DNA from: Aneurinibacillus tyrosinisolvens
GTDB taxonomy: Bacteria > Bacillota > Bacilli > Aneurinibacillales > Aneurinibacillaceae
DNA: 64,000 bases
NCBI RefSeq assembly: GCF_001015055.1
Contig: NZ_BBWZ01000004.1
Coordinates: forward strand, 62,001 to 126,000
Reading direction: 5' to 3'
This document shows positions 25,495-34,905 of the stretch, piece after piece. Position 1 is the first letter of the stretch. Each line of letters opens with the position of its first letter. The notes under the pieces are model-generated. The model saw only the letters and a list, made by a program, of their open reading frames with translations. It searched no databases and was not told the origin of the DNA. A program made the position numbers and the translations under genes.

Positions 25495-26544
25495 ATGAAG
25501 TTTATTAGAATAGGAACTTTGATAGGGATTTCAGTTCTCATGCTGTTTACGGTTGCCTGTGGTCGTAGTGCATCTGAGTCAGTCTCAAACGGCGCCGCAA
25601 CCCCTACCGCCATTTCCGCAAATGACTACGGTCTATATTGTGGCCCTGAATGCCAAACAGCATTGAAGCTAAAAGCATCGCCTGAGTCGATTAAGGGTAA
25701 GGTAGGATTTGCTGTCGCATCCACGACGTTTGCTTATGGTGTAGCTTTGAAGAACAAAACGGAAGAAGCTGCTAAGAAATTCTTTCCGAATATGGAACTA
25801 ATAGTAGGGGATGGCCAAAATGATCCGAGTGTTCAAACAGGTCTTGTAGATGACTTCATCGCTAAAGGGATTAAGGTTTTAATTATTAATGCCGTAGAGA
25901 AGGAAGCACTTGCTCCTGCAGTAAAACGGGCCGAGAAAGCGGGAATTAAAGTTATTTCGATAGATCGTACCGTTAATGCTCCGGTCCTAACTACCATTAA
26001 AGCAAAAGATATAGATATAGGAGAGGCAGCGGGTAAACACCTTGTCTCCGTCTTGAATGGTAAGGGAAACGTAGTTGAAATACAAGGAAGTCCCTCTGCA
26101 TCTCCTACCATTGATAGACACCAGGGATTCATGAATGCAATTAAAGATGCTCCAGGCATTAAAGTGATTGCCAGTCAGAATGCTAACTATGACCAAGCGC
26201 AAGGTCTGAAAGTAATGGAAGATATATTACAACGGTTCCCGAAGGGTCAAATCGACGCCGTGTTTACTCATGCGGACATGATGACTCTTGGTGCGATACA
26301 GGCAATCAAAGCGGCAGGGCGGAACGAGATCAAAGTATTTAGCATTGACGGACAAGGGACAGCTTTTGATGCCATTGCGAATGGTGATATAGACTCTACC
26401 GTTGTCTATCCTGTTGTTCCGCCAATGAGTGTTATTGCAGCTGCTAAAGCCTTAGCCGGGGAACCAATGCCAGACTTCATTAAATTAGAATCACCTGTTG
26501 TGACGAAAGAAAACGTTGCGAAGTACAAGGGAACAACTTATTAA
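25495..26544 (+). CDS. sugar ABC transporter substrate-binding lipoprotein (RbsB-like)
   Basis: This is the extracellular sugar-binding protein of the importer. It begins with a lipoprotein signal peptide ending in the lipobox LFTVAC-G, so it is anchored by a diacylglyceryl cysteine. Two periplasmic-binding lobes follow (KVGFAVASTTFAYG, and the hinge region FTHADMMTLGAIQA). An unusual pair of cysteines (YCGPECQTA) lies just after the anchor. The ORF is open back to 25444, but the ATG at 25495 gives the correct signal peptide and has a G-rich ribosome binding site. The ligand is most likely a monosaccharide or cyclitol. Confidence 0.9.
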   Translation: MKFIRIGTLIGISVLMLFTVACGRSASESVSNGAATPTAISANDYGLYCGPECQTALKLKASPESIKGKVGFAVASTTFAYGVALKNKTEEAAKKFFPNMELIVGDGQNDPSVQTGLVDDFIAKGIKVLIINAVEKEALAPAVKRAEKAGIKVISIDRTVNAPVLTTIKAKDIDIGEAAGKHLVSVLNGKGNVVEIQGSPSASPTIDRHQGFMNAIKDAPGIKVIASQNANYDQAQGLKVMEDILQRFPKGQIDAVFTHADMMTLGAIQAIKAAGRNEIKVFSIDGQGTAFDAIANGDIDSTVVYPVVPPMSVIAAAKALAGEPMPDFIKLESPVVTKENVAKYKGTTY

Positions 26545-26573
26545 AATTAATAAAATTGAGGAGGCAATTTATT

Positions 26574-27452
26574 ATGACAATGAAACTATCATTTAACACA
26601 TGGCCTTATGCTAGTTTTCCAGTATGGTTACCTGCGTATCCGCTTGAGGAAGTTATTAAAAGAATTGCAAATATTGGTTATGACGGAATCGAGATTGGAG
26701 CTGCTAGCCCACATGCTTACCCACCAACTCTAACGAGGGAGCGACGTAAGGAGATTAAAAAGGTACTGGATCATTATGGTCTTGAAGTGTCTAGTATGCT
26801 ACCAGCTCTAAGTGGTGGACCCGGTCACAATGTGGCTTCTCCTATCCCGGAGGAGCGCCGCCATACTATCGAGCATTATAAAGATGTCATCGAACTGTGT
26901 GCTGAATGGGGTGGTAAAACCGTCCTCTATATCCCTGGTTGGCAAGTTTTCGGTACCAGCCGTAAGCAGGCATGGGCGTGGAGTTCCGAGGCGTTAAAGG
27001 AAATTTCCAAAACTGCATCAGATTATGATGTAACTCTAGTCGTAGAGCCTACTCCTTTTGATAGTAACCTGGTGGATCGTTGCGATGATGCCATTGAATT
27101 GATGGAAGAGGTGAACGAACCTAATGTAAAAGTTATGTTTGATACACACCATGCTCTTTATCGTAAAGAAGTTTCAACTGATTATGTATACCGTATGGGA
27201 AAAGACCTTCGCCATGTTCATATCTCAGACAATGATCGCTTGGCTCCCGGACAAGGTCGAGGAGATTTCGTCTCCGTTATTTCCGCACTGCATGAGATAG
27301 GATACGATGGATATTTAGCAATGGAACTTGGTTTCGATCGTCGCGATATAGAACCAGACTACGTGGCACGCCAGGCGTTTGAGTACCTTAAACCATTAAT
27401 TGAAGAAGTAGAAAGAAACAGCATTAAAAATAACGCAGCAATTCGTTCCTAA
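26574..27452 (+). CDS. sugar phosphate isomerase/epimerase-like TIM-barrel protein
   Basis: This AP-endonuclease-2-type TIM barrel of about 292 residues is related to D-psicose 3-epimerase, IolE and fructoselysine 3-epimerase. Metal and substrate residues typical for the family appear as IEIGA, the Glu of VVEPTPF, the Asp-x-His of MFDTHHALY, HVHISDND and the C-terminal Glu of LAMELGFD. It could epimerise a keto-sugar or act on a 3-keto-glycoside made by the GMC dehydrogenase in this block. GAGGAGG at 26559-26565 supports ATG 26574 over the in-frame TTG at 26556. Confidence 0.85.
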   Translation: MTMKLSFNTWPYASFPVWLPAYPLEEVIKRIANIGYDGIEIGAASPHAYPPTLTRERRKEIKKVLDHYGLEVSSMLPALSGGPGHNVASPIPEERRHTIEHYKDVIELCAEWGGKTVLYIPGWQVFGTSRKQAWAWSSEALKEISKTASDYDVTLVVEPTPFDSNLVDRCDDAIELMEEVNEPNVKVMFDTHHALYRKEVSTDYVYRMGKDLRHVHISDNDRLAPGQGRGDFVSVISALHEIGYDGYLAMELGFDRRDIEPDYVARQAFEYLKPLIEEVERNSIKNNAAIRS

Positions 27453-27459
27453 TAAAAGG

Positions 27460-27539
27460 GGCCATGTCTGGAACATAATTGCTGAACTGGAATTTTCGTC
27501 TGAAAATTTAGTTAACATTTGATGTATCCGAGCATGGCC
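27460..27539. other. intergenic inverted repeat enclosing a small hairpin
   Basis: GGCCATG (27460-27466) and CATGGCC (27533-27539) are perfect complements 66 bases apart, and a TTTTC-GTCT-GAAAA hairpin lies between them. It sits between epimerase and cupin genes. It may be an RNA processing element or part of an operator; no T-run follows. Confidence 0.4.
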
Positions 27540-27610
27540 GAACTATAGCCCAATGAATACTTCTATCCTCTCTACGTTATGTTTGTCAAAAAAAGAAGGA
27601 GATGAGTTCC

Positions 27611-28036
27611 GTGAGCAACGAGAAGTTCATAGTTTGGCCGGAAGAGGTTGAAACAATGGCGTTTGATTGGGGCTGTTTTAAAATCACCTGTGCTTCTGAA
27701 GTTACAGGTGCCACCAAATTTAGCGCAGGTGTAGTTGTTGTTGAACCGGGAAAAGGACATGACCGACATAACCACCCTGGAGCTGAGGAGATTATTTATG
27801 TCCTCTCTGGCGAAGGTGAACAGATGGTGGAGGATGAGAATGGTAATCCACAGACATATAAAGTGACCCCGGGATGTACAGTATACGTACCCGAAGGTAG
27901 ATACCATTACACTATCAATAAAGGTTGGGAGCCATTAAAGACATTTGTTGTCTATTCACCAGCCGGAGCAGAGAAAGGTTTGCGTGAATTACCTGACTGT
28001 AGAATCGTATCACCTGGGCAGATACCAAAGCGTTAG
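27611..28036 (+). CDS. cupin-domain protein
   Basis: A single cupin beta-barrel of about 141 residues. The first cupin motif shows the metal ligands as H-x-H plus Glu in GHDRHNHPGAEEIIYVLSG, and the second as PEGRYHY. Small cupins in sugar operons act as isomerases, lyases or sensors of sugar-like ligands; here no more specific function can be claimed. AAGGAG lies directly before the ATG at 27602, which is too close, so GTG 27611 is the likely start. Confidence 0.8.
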   Translation: MSNEKFIVWPEEVETMAFDWGCFKITCASEVTGATKFSAGVVVVEPGKGHDRHNHPGAEEIIYVLSGEGEQMVEDENGNPQTYKVTPGCTVYVPEGRYHYTINKGWEPLKTFVVYSPAGAEKGLRELPDCRIVSPGQIPKR

Positions 28037-28068
28037 TATGAGAGGATATATCAACGGGGGAAACCAAT

Positions 28069-29303
28069 ATGGCAACGGTGGTGCTTTTAGGGACACTTGA
28101 TACAAAAGGGAACGAGTACAAATTCATAATTGACCGTATTCAATCTGCAGGTTGCAAGGTGCTTCTTGTAGACGTCGGCGTCCTGGGAAATCCTCAAATT
28201 CCGGCTGATATAACTAGAGCCGAAGTTGCCCGTGCGGCTGGTACCAAAATTGATGAACTTATAGAACAAAATGATCGTGGTACTGCTATGGAGTTGATGG
28301 CAATCGGTGCAACAGAAGTAGTTTGCAAACTCCATGAGGAAAGTCGCCTCGATGGAATTCTTGCCTTGGGAGGATCGGGTGGCTCTTCGATAGCTACCAA
28401 AGCCATGCGAGCACTCCCCATTGGGGTGCCAAAGCTAATGGTTTCAACGATTGCTTCTGGTGATACCCGGCCGTATGTAGGGCAATCAGATATCACGATG
28501 ATGTATTCAGTAGTAGACATTGCAGGGATTAATTGTCTATCTGAAAAAATACTTTCCAACGCCGCTGCCGCTATTACGGGGATGGTAAAATCCAGCCAAT
28601 CCTTTCATCCACTCGAACAAAGGAAACCATTGGTGGCAATCTCCATGTTTGGGGTTACAACACCTTGTGTTTCGGAAGCTAGTAAATGGTTAGAAGATTT
28701 CGGATACGAGGTAGTGGCATTCCATGCTAATGGCTCCGGTGGTCGTGCTATGGAAGCCTCATGAAAGATGGTTTTATTAGTGCATCACTGGACATAACTA
28801 CGACTGAACTTGCCGACGAATTGGTTGGTGGAATGCTATCGGCGGGTCCAGGAAGACTTGAGATGGCGGGTAATCTTGGTATTCCGCAAGTTGTATCACT
28901 AGGAGCTCTCGATATGGTAAACTTCGGGCCGATTGATACAGTACCCGAACGTTTCCATGGACGGAATCTCTATAAACACAATCCGAATGTTACTCTTATG
29001 CGTACTACAGTCGAAGAATGTGCGGAGTTAGGAAGAATCATTGGACGTAAGTTAAACCAGGCAAAGGGACCAGTGAGTGTTTTCATCCCACTCAAAGGGA
29101 TTTCTACCATCGCCAAATCGCATGGGGTCTTCTATGCTCCAGAAGCTGATTGGGCGTTAATTGATAACCTTAAGAAGACACTCGATTCACACATTGAGGT
29201 AGTATTCATGGATACAGACATCAACGATCCCCGTTTTGCTAAAGCAATGGCGATTAAGTTAGATAAAATACTAAAACATAGCGAGGTGCTAAGGAATGAG
29301 TAG
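28069..29303 (+). pseudogene. Tm-1-like ATP-binding domain protein (UPF0261), single frameshift
   Basis: The two frames together make a full-length member of the UPF0261/Tm-1-like family of about 410 residues. The first part starts ATVVLLGTLDTKGNEYKF and carries the glycine-rich GGSGGSSIAT; it ends prematurely after GSGGRAMEAS at 28764. The second part continues MKDGFISASLDITTTELAD and LSAGPGRLE to 29303. Restoring one C in GAAGCCTC at 28754-28760 rejoins them exactly as GRAMEA-LMKDG. Family members occur next to PEP-hydrolase-like genes, as here. The biochemical role is not established. A sequencing error is a serious alternative to a real lesion. Confidence 0.85.
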
Positions 29304-30144
29304 ACAGGAAATAGTGAAGCGATTACGGGAACAAGTAGCACAAGGACGACCGATTATTGGCGCTGGTGCGGGCACAGGTCTTTCAGCTAAGTGTGCAGAA
29401 GCTGGCGGTGCGGATCTTATCATCATATATAACTCCGGCCGTTTCAGAATGGCGGGTCGGGGCTCGATATCTGGGTTAATGCCTTATGGAGACGCAAATC
29501 AAATCGTTGTTGAAATGGCGGGTGAGGTAATACCGGTAGTCAAAAACATACCTGTGCTTGCAGGCGTTTGCGGCACGGATCCTTTTAGAATGATGCCTAC
29601 TTTTCTAGAAGAGCTAAAAAGAATCGGTTTTAAAGGCGTGCAAAACTTCCCTACCGTGGGACTCTATGAGGGTCGATTGCGCCAAAATATGGAGGAGACA
29701 GGGATGGGTTATGATCGTGAAGTAGAAATGATACGAATAGCCCATGAACTAGACTTGTTAACTACACCATACGTATTCAATGAAAATGAGGCCCGTGCCA
29801 TGGCTGAAGCAGGAGCTGATGTGATTGTTGCTCATGTGGGCACCACACTTAAGGGGTTTATCGGAGCAGAAAGCACAATGACTCTTGATGAAGCGATCAC
29901 TAGCATACAGGCAATGCACGATGCTGCCAAAGAGGTAAACCCTGATGTGCTTGTGATTTGCCACGGTGGCCCTCTTGCAGAGCTAGAGGACGTTCGATAT
30001 GTGCTAGAACGGACAAAGGGGATAGATGGATTCTTTGGCGCTTCTAGCATGGAACGACTACCAGTTGAAATAGCGATTACTGAAAATACACAACGGTTTA
30101 AAGCACTGCCAATTTCAAGTTCGAAGGTTAAAATCCACGAGTAA
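29296..30144 (+). CDS. phosphoenolpyruvate hydrolase family TIM-barrel protein
   Basis: A TIM-barrel protein of 282 residues of the PEP_hydrolase family (PF09370-like), distant from phosphonopyruvate hydrolases and PEP mutases. Recognisable segments are [34 protein letters not shown] and [11 protein letters not shown]. It commonly forms a gene pair with Tm-1-like proteins, and its start overlaps the end of that gene by 8 bases. The product may act on a small keto acid or nucleotide-activated intermediate; no activity can be assigned from sequence. Confidence 0.85.
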   Translation: MSRQEIVKRLREQVAQGRPIIGAGAGTGLSAKCAEAGGADLIIIYNSGRFRMAGRGSISGLMPYGDANQIVVEMAGEVIPVVKNIPVLAGVCGTDPFRMMPTFLEELKRIGFKGVQNFPTVGLYEGRLRQNMEETGMGYDREVEMIRIAHELDLLTTPYVFNENEARAMAEAGADVIVAHVGTTLKGFIGAESTMTLDEAITSIQAMHDAAKEVNPDVLVICHGGPLAELEDVRYVLERTKGIDGFFGASSMERLPVEIAITENTQRFKALPISSSKVKIHE

Positions 30145-30197
30145 AACCATGGATATGATAAATAGAAAGTAAGATACAGAAATCAAAAAGCTACCGG

Positions 30198-30216
30198 GGG
30201 GAGTTGTTTTCTCCCC
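30198..30216 (+). other. small intercistronic hairpin
   Basis: GGGGAG (30198-30203) pairs with CTCCCC (30211-30216) across a T-rich loop, between the PEP-hydrolase-like gene and the dehydrogenase small-subunit gene. It could lower read-through or mark RNA processing. A weak new start of transcription downstream is possible. Confidence 0.45.
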
Positions 30217-30295
30217 ACTCCCTTTATAAGAGAGTAAATTTTTCAAGTTTGCATTTAATAGGTTGTAGTTAACCTTGTATAGAGGAGGGTGAGTA

Positions 30296-30898
30296 ATGTC
30301 GAAAGTCAAGGAAGTTTTACCAACGTTCATGTTTTTTAATAAAGATGAAGCACGTACTATCGAAGCTATGGCCTCTCGCATCATACCTGGTGACCCGTTA
30401 AGCCCCGGTGCACGAGAGGCAGGAGCAGTAATTTATATCGATCGAGCACTAAGCGGCTATTATAGACATCTTCAAACATTCTATCGAAAATGTTTGTTAG
30501 AGCTTCGCCGTTACTGTGAAGAAAGATATGGAGGTCCCTTTGTTGAACTTGACGAAGAACACCAGGACAACGTGCTTAGTGAAATTGAGGGATTCATAAT
30601 AAAAGAAGCTTCTGGTCCTCAAAGTCTATCCGATAAAATAAACGAGAATTCTAGTGTACTGGCACAATTCTTTGCTGTTGTACGTGAACATACATTTGAA
30701 GGAACCTTTTGTGACCCCCTTTATGGTGGAAACCGTAACGCCGTTGGCTGGAAGTTAATAGGATTCCCGGGTGCACAATGGGGCTATACTGCTGAGCAGA
30801 TGCAATTAGGTTTCGATGCTACACAAATTGAGGTGTTAACTCTTGAAGATCTGCAAATAGAACGAAATCGTTCGACGGCAAAAGGGGTGAAACAATGA
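30296..30898 (+). CDS. gluconate 2-dehydrogenase subunit 3 family protein (small subunit of GMC dehydrogenase)
   Basis: A 200-residue small subunit of the type paired with FAD-dependent gluconate, sorbitol or glucoside-3 dehydrogenases. The family opening FFNKDEARTIEAMASRIIPGD is clear. Most relatives carry a Tat signal that exports the whole complex; none is seen here, so this enzyme may work in the cytoplasm. It overlaps the large-subunit gene by four bases (ATGA). GAGGAGGGTG is the ribosome binding site. Confidence 0.87.
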   Translation: MSKVKEVLPTFMFFNKDEARTIEAMASRIIPGDPLSPGAREAGAVIYIDRALSGYYRHLQTFYRKCLLELRRYCEERYGGPFVELDEEHQDNVLSEIEGFIIKEASGPQSLSDKINENSSVLAQFFAVVREHTFEGTFCDPLYGGNRNAVGWKLIGFPGAQWGYTAEQMQLGFDATQIEVLTLEDLQIERNRSTAKGVKQ

Positions 30899-32619
30899 CT
30901 CAGCGAATTGATGCTATTGTAGTAGGACTTGGTGCTGCAGGCGGAATCATAGCAACAGAACTTGCTCATGCTGGTTTGAAAGTGGTAGGACTTGAGAAGG
31001 GGGCATTTTACTCGGATGCGGATTTCCAATCTAAGTTTGATGAGATTCGCTATTATACCCGTAGTGCGATTGTGCCGCATATGGGAACTGATCCGATTAC
31101 GTGGAGACCGAATAACGAGCAAGAGGCTGCTATTCTTCCTTGGGCTGCTAATAAACTTGGTTTAGGTGATCCTTTTCAGGTTCCGCCGTCAATTGGAACG
31201 GGAGGCGGTACCCAGTCTTGGGGTGCAGCTGCATTTCGATTTCGTGAGAAAGATTTTAATATGCGAAGCACGATTATAGAACGTTTTTCTGAGGCGGCGT
31301 TACCAGAAGATACAACAGTAGTCGACTGGCCTATAAGCTACAATGAGTTAGAGCCCTATTATGATCGGGTTGAATGGGAACTTGGGGTAGCGGGTAAAGC
31401 GGGTAATATTAATGGCGAAATTTTTAATGATGGTAACCCTTTTGAAGCGCCTCGCAGTCGAAATTACCCCATGCCTCCTTTAACTCGTGGGTCAACGGAT
31501 AACCTTTTTGTAAAGACGTCTACTCGTCTAGGCTATCATCCATATCCTACTCCAACAGCAATTGCGACTGTTGATTATAAGGGCAGGCCTGCCTGTACGA
31601 ATTGTGGATACTGTCACGGTTACCACTGCCACGTTGGTGCCAAGCTATCCACTAACGATTTGATTCGATCTGCCGCTGCAGAGACCGATAACCTTGAAGT
31701 ACGTCCTCACGTTCGCGTTTTTAGAGTGAATCGCGATCCAAACGGTCGAGTCAAAGGGGTTTCCTATTTTGATTCTGAAGGAAAAATTATTGTTCTTGAA
31801 GCGGATATTGTAATTTTGGGCTGTTACGCCCTTGAAAACTCTAGATTACTTTTAGCCTCAGGAATTAATAGAAATGGCCAGGTTGGCAAGCATTTGATGA
31901 TTCATAACTATGGTTGGTTCACTGGCATTCTACCAGAGTGGACGAATCCATTCATGGGATCACTTCAAGGAGGGTCTGTCCTGGATGATTTTACATCTGA
32001 ATTGATCCCTGATAATGAGGATGGAATTCTTTGGGGATCTCCAATCAATACTTGGACCGGCGACATGCAGCCAATTGAGACTGTGCACAGCCTTCCTCCC
32101 CACGTTCCTCGTTGGGGAAAAGATTTTAAAGAGTGGATAAGTGAGAATTACAGGCGGCTTTTCAAAATGTACTCACAACATTCCACCTTACCATCCAATA
32201 AATTTTACTGTGACCTTGATCCAAAGATCAAGGATAAATTTGGACAACCGGCACTAAGAATTACCCATGATTGGACGGAATACGACCGTAAAGCAGTAGA
32301 ATTTTTCATGAAGATTAAACGACAAATTGCACAGGAGATGGGTATGCTTGAGTGGTGGGAGGATTCACCGGCGCCAGCTTATCATATCACTGTTCATGAT
32401 GTTGGTACTCACCGCATGGGGTGGGACCCAACTTCATCAGTAGTCAATCCATTCGGGGAAGTACACGAGTGCCAAGGACTATATGCAGTTGGTGGGGGAC
32501 AGTTCCCTACCCTTCCTTCATACAACCCGACAGAGACTATTATGGCATTGGCGTACATGACCGCGGATTATCTTCTGGGGCGAGTTACGTCTAACAAGAA
32601 AGAAGAAGCATTCCAATAA
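30895..32619 (+). CDS. GMC-family FAD-dependent dehydrogenase, large subunit
   Basis: The 574-residue catalytic subunit oxidises a sugar or polyol hydroxyl with FAD. The dinucleotide fold VVGLGAAGGIIATELA opens the protein. A four-cysteine cluster CTNCGYCHGYHC near residue 240 resembles the iron-sulfur hinge seen in glucoside-3- and related dehydrogenases. The catalytic His/Asn pair is visible in VGTHRMG and SYNPTETIMAL. With the small subunit, ABC importer and epimerase it suggests import of a glycoside or cyclitol, oxidation at a ring carbon, then rearrangement. No cytochrome subunit is encoded nearby, so the electron acceptor is unknown. A terminator follows. Confidence 0.88.
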   Translation: MTQRIDAIVVGLGAAGGIIATELAHAGLKVVGLEKGAFYSDADFQSKFDEIRYYTRSAIVPHMGTDPITWRPNNEQEAAILPWAANKLGLGDPFQVPPSIGTGGGTQSWGAAAFRFREKDFNMRSTIIERFSEAALPEDTTVVDWPISYNELEPYYDRVEWELGVAGKAGNINGEIFNDGNPFEAPRSRNYPMPPLTRGSTDNLFVKTSTRLGYHPYPTPTAIATVDYKGRPACTNCGYCHGYHCHVGAKLSTNDLIRSAAAETDNLEVRPHVRVFRVNRDPNGRVKGVSYFDSEGKIIVLEADIVILGCYALENSRLLLASGINRNGQVGKHLMIHNYGWFTGILPEWTNPFMGSLQGGSVLDDFTSELIPDNEDGILWGSPINTWTGDMQPIETVHSLPPHVPRWGKDFKEWISENYRRLFKMYSQHSTLPSNKFYCDLDPKIKDKFGQPALRITHDWTEYDRKAVEFFMKIKRQIAQEMGMLEWWEDSPAPAYHITVHDVGTHRMGWDPTSSVVNPFGEVHECQGLYAVGGGQFPTLPSYNPTETIMALAYMTADYLLGRVTSNKKEEAFQ

Positions 32620-32655
32620 CATTGATTATCGTAACAATCATAAAACTCTAGTGAA

Positions 32656-32694
32656 AACGCAGCCTGCCCCTTAACAGGGGGAAGCTGCGTTTCT
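32656..32694. terminator. bidirectional terminator between convergent genes
   Basis: AACGCAGC (32656-32663) pairs with GCTGCGTT (32684-32691), with inner CCCC/GGGG pairing. It lies between the GMC gene and the convergent sigma-54 activator gene. Its stem core repeats that of the terminator at 21225. Confidence 0.8.
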
Positions 32695-32710
32695 TAGTCA
32701 TCGTTTAATC

Positions 32711-34720
32711 TTAAAGTGATTCAAAGTAACTTTTCTCTTCAATTTGATATTTCCGCATTTTTTGATAGAGCGTCGAACGGCTGACACCAAGCCTCGCTGC
32801 TGCAGCGCTCCGATTCCCCTCACTTTCCCGTAAAGCTTTTAAAATAAGCTCTTTCTCCGTAGCAGCGATGACATCGCGTTTATTGAGAGCAACAGTATCC
32901 GAAACAATGGAGTGCAAATCAACAGAATGCAAATCATCCGGTTTAGCTTGAATAGGTGCGCCCTGTTCTTCCGAGAGAAAAACGGATGGCAAATGGTGAG
33001 GCTCGATCCAATGGCCGCTTCCCAGATTGATTGCTCTCTCCAGGATGTTTTCGAGTTCCCTAACATTCCCTGGCCAACTATGCTTCTGCAGAGTTTTCAG
33101 TGCAGAATCGTTAATTCCCTGAACCTGTTTGCCAAGCATCCGGTTCAGCTTTTGGATTAAAAAATCGCACAGCAAGGGCAGATCCTCCTTCCGTTTCCGC
33201 AGCGGAGGAATCGATAGGGGAATGACATTGAGGCGGTAGTACAAATCCTCACGGAATTTTCCTTCCGCAATTAACTTCTCCAGTTGCTTGTTCGTGGCGG
33301 CAACTATTCTTACATTCACCTGTGTCGTGCGCGTATCTCCAATCCGTTCAAATGCGCGTTCCTGCAGAACACGCAGCAGTTTCGCCTGCAGTGAAAGCGG
33401 CATATCACCGATTTCATCAAGAAACAGCGTTCCGCCGTCTGCCATCTCAAATTTCCCAGGTTTTCCTCCTTTTCTTGCCCCGGTAAAAGCTCCATCAGCG
33501 TACCCGAAAAATTCAGATTCCAACAGTTCACCCGGAATGGCTGCACAGTTTACTTTCACAAAGTTTCCCGGCCTGCCGGAAATTTCGTGAATCGCCTGCG
33601 CGAACAATTCCTTGCCCGTTCCGCTTTCTCCTGTAATTAAGACGGTTGAGAAGCCCTGGGCAGCTAAATACGTTTGCTTTTTCAATGTTTCCATTTCCGG
33701 ATTGATCGTAATGATTGAATCTAAAACGGTGCCTTTGGTGGTGGCCCGAAAGTATTCCCCACGATAGTATGTCAGTTCATTCTCTAAATGGTCAAGGCGC
33801 CGGAACAAATCTTTAAGGGAGTCCAGCTGGCGGAACATGACTTTAATGATAGCTCCAACGCTTTTTCCTTTTTGAATAATCGGCATGCATGTAACGATGC
33901 ACTTGTTCCCTTTAATTTCACAAATGTCTCCGGTTTGCTCACTCTTCGTATCGAGTCTTTCAGGCGAAGCAAGCTCCGGCAGCGTGCTGGCCGCTTTCGT
34001 TCCTAATAAATCCTCGCGGGAGAGGCTGTACAACTCGAGCAAAGCATCGTTCACCATAGTCACCCGGTCCAGCTCATCCGTAATCACAATCCCGTCGTAC
34101 GCGATTTCAAGGGCGCTTTCTAATGTACGTTCTAATTTTTTTGTTGTTTGCAATTCGTGCACCGTTTCTGTTCCAACCTGGGGAATGCATTCCGCAGGCC
34201 GTCCGAGAACGGCTTCGCGGGACAATTGAAACATGCGCTCTGCGGCAGAATTGAAAGTATGGATAAAAGAGTCGTTATCGATGCTGATGACCGCATCTTC
34301 GAGGTTTTCGATAAGAGAGGTTACGTGATTGGAGAGCCGTTTGTCTCCAAGTAAAAAGCCCTGGATTAAGTCCCCTTTGGCCATCACGCCAACAACCTTT
34401 TTGTTTTCATCAAGAACGACAGCATGGGCAACATTTGCTGCAATTAAAGTGTCCCGCGCGCTTTCTAAGGAGGTGTGATTCATAACGGTGGTTACATCAT
34501 GGATCAAGTACGGAGCGATCGACGTATCGAGCGGGTGTCCGTTTAACAGCATCCGGTAGAGATTGTATTTTGTGATAATTCCTTCTAACTCTCCGTTACG
34601 ATCAAGGATGCAGCCTATGTCCAGTCGATAGCTCAGGAAACCTTCGAGCGCGCAGCGAATCGTGCTTGTCGATTGGAGAGCGACGAAGTTATGCGTCATG
34701 CAATCTGCCACGTTTAACAT
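32711..34720 (-). CDS. sigma-54-dependent activator with CBS and PAS sensor domains
   Basis: The 669-residue activator drives a sigma-54 promoter. In order: two CBS repeats (about 7-120; [22 protein letters not shown]), a PAS domain (about 125-185), a second PAS (about 195-300), the AAA+ domain (about 340-570; Walker A GESGTGKE, loop GAFTGA, FLDEIGD) and a Fis-type HTH at the end ([19 protein letters not shown]). CBS domains often bind adenosyl groups such as ATP, AMP or CoA-like ligands, which fits control of the divergent acyl-CoA operon. The ORF is open to 34780, but the ATG at 34720, preceded by GGGAGG, gives the proper CBS start. The matching -24/-12 promoter lies at 34853-34869. Confidence 0.92.
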   Translation of the reverse strand: MLNVADCMTHNFVALQSTSTIRCALEGFLSYRLDIGCILDRNGELEGIITKYNLYRMLLNGHPLDTSIAPYLIHDVTTVMNHTSLESARDTLIAANVAHAVVLDENKKVVGVMAKGDLIQGFLLGDKRLSNHVTSLIENLEDAVISIDNDSFIHTFNSAAERMFQLSREAVLGRPAECIPQVGTETVHELQTTKKLERTLESALEIAYDGIVITDELDRVTMVNDALLELYSLSREDLLGTKAASTLPELASPERLDTKSEQTGDICEIKGNKCIVTCMPIIQKGKSVGAIIKVMFRQLDSLKDLFRRLDHLENELTYYRGEYFRATTKGTVLDSIITINPEMETLKKQTYLAAQGFSTVLITGESGTGKELFAQAIHEISGRPGNFVKVNCAAIPGELLESEFFGYADGAFTGARKGGKPGKFEMADGGTLFLDEIGDMPLSLQAKLLRVLQERAFERIGDTRTTQVNVRIVAATNKQLEKLIAEGKFREDLYYRLNVIPLSIPPLRKRKEDLPLLCDFLIQKLNRMLGKQVQGINDSALKTLQKHSWPGNVRELENILERAINLGSGHWIEPHHLPSVFLSEEQGAPIQAKPDDLHSVDLHSIVSDTVALNKRDVIAATEKELILKALRESEGNRSAAAARLGVSRSTLYQKMRKYQIEEKSYFESL

Positions 34721-34757
34721 AGTTCCTCCCTTTTTAAAGCAAATGTATAATTTTTCG

Positions 34758-34767
34758 GACAGTTGTC
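34758..34767. promoter_or_regulatory. palindromic candidate enhancer site for the sigma-54 activator
   Basis: GACAGTTGTC is a perfect 4-2-4 palindrome about 86 bases upstream of the -24 element, the usual distance for an upstream activating sequence. Confidence 0.5.
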
Positions 34768-34852
34768 TACATTTTAACACTATTGTATTTATAATTTAAT
34801 GAATTTTCAACAAATTAAGCGGCCGCATCTGGTATTATTCTGTGGGTTGTCA

Positions 34853-34869
34853 TTGGTATGTTCTTTGCA
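34853..34869 (+). promoter_or_regulatory. sigma-54 (-24/-12) promoter of the acyl-CoA operon
   Basis: TTGGTATGTTCTTTGCA fits the consensus TTGGCACGNNNNTTGCW at all key bases. GG (34855-34856) and GC (34867-34868) are separated by exactly ten bases. It lies 37 bases before the first gene of the operon and next to a divergent sigma-54 activator gene. Confidence 0.88.
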
Positions 34870-34905
34870 GAATAAACAACCAAGAGAGTAAAAAGGAGGG
34901 TACCC

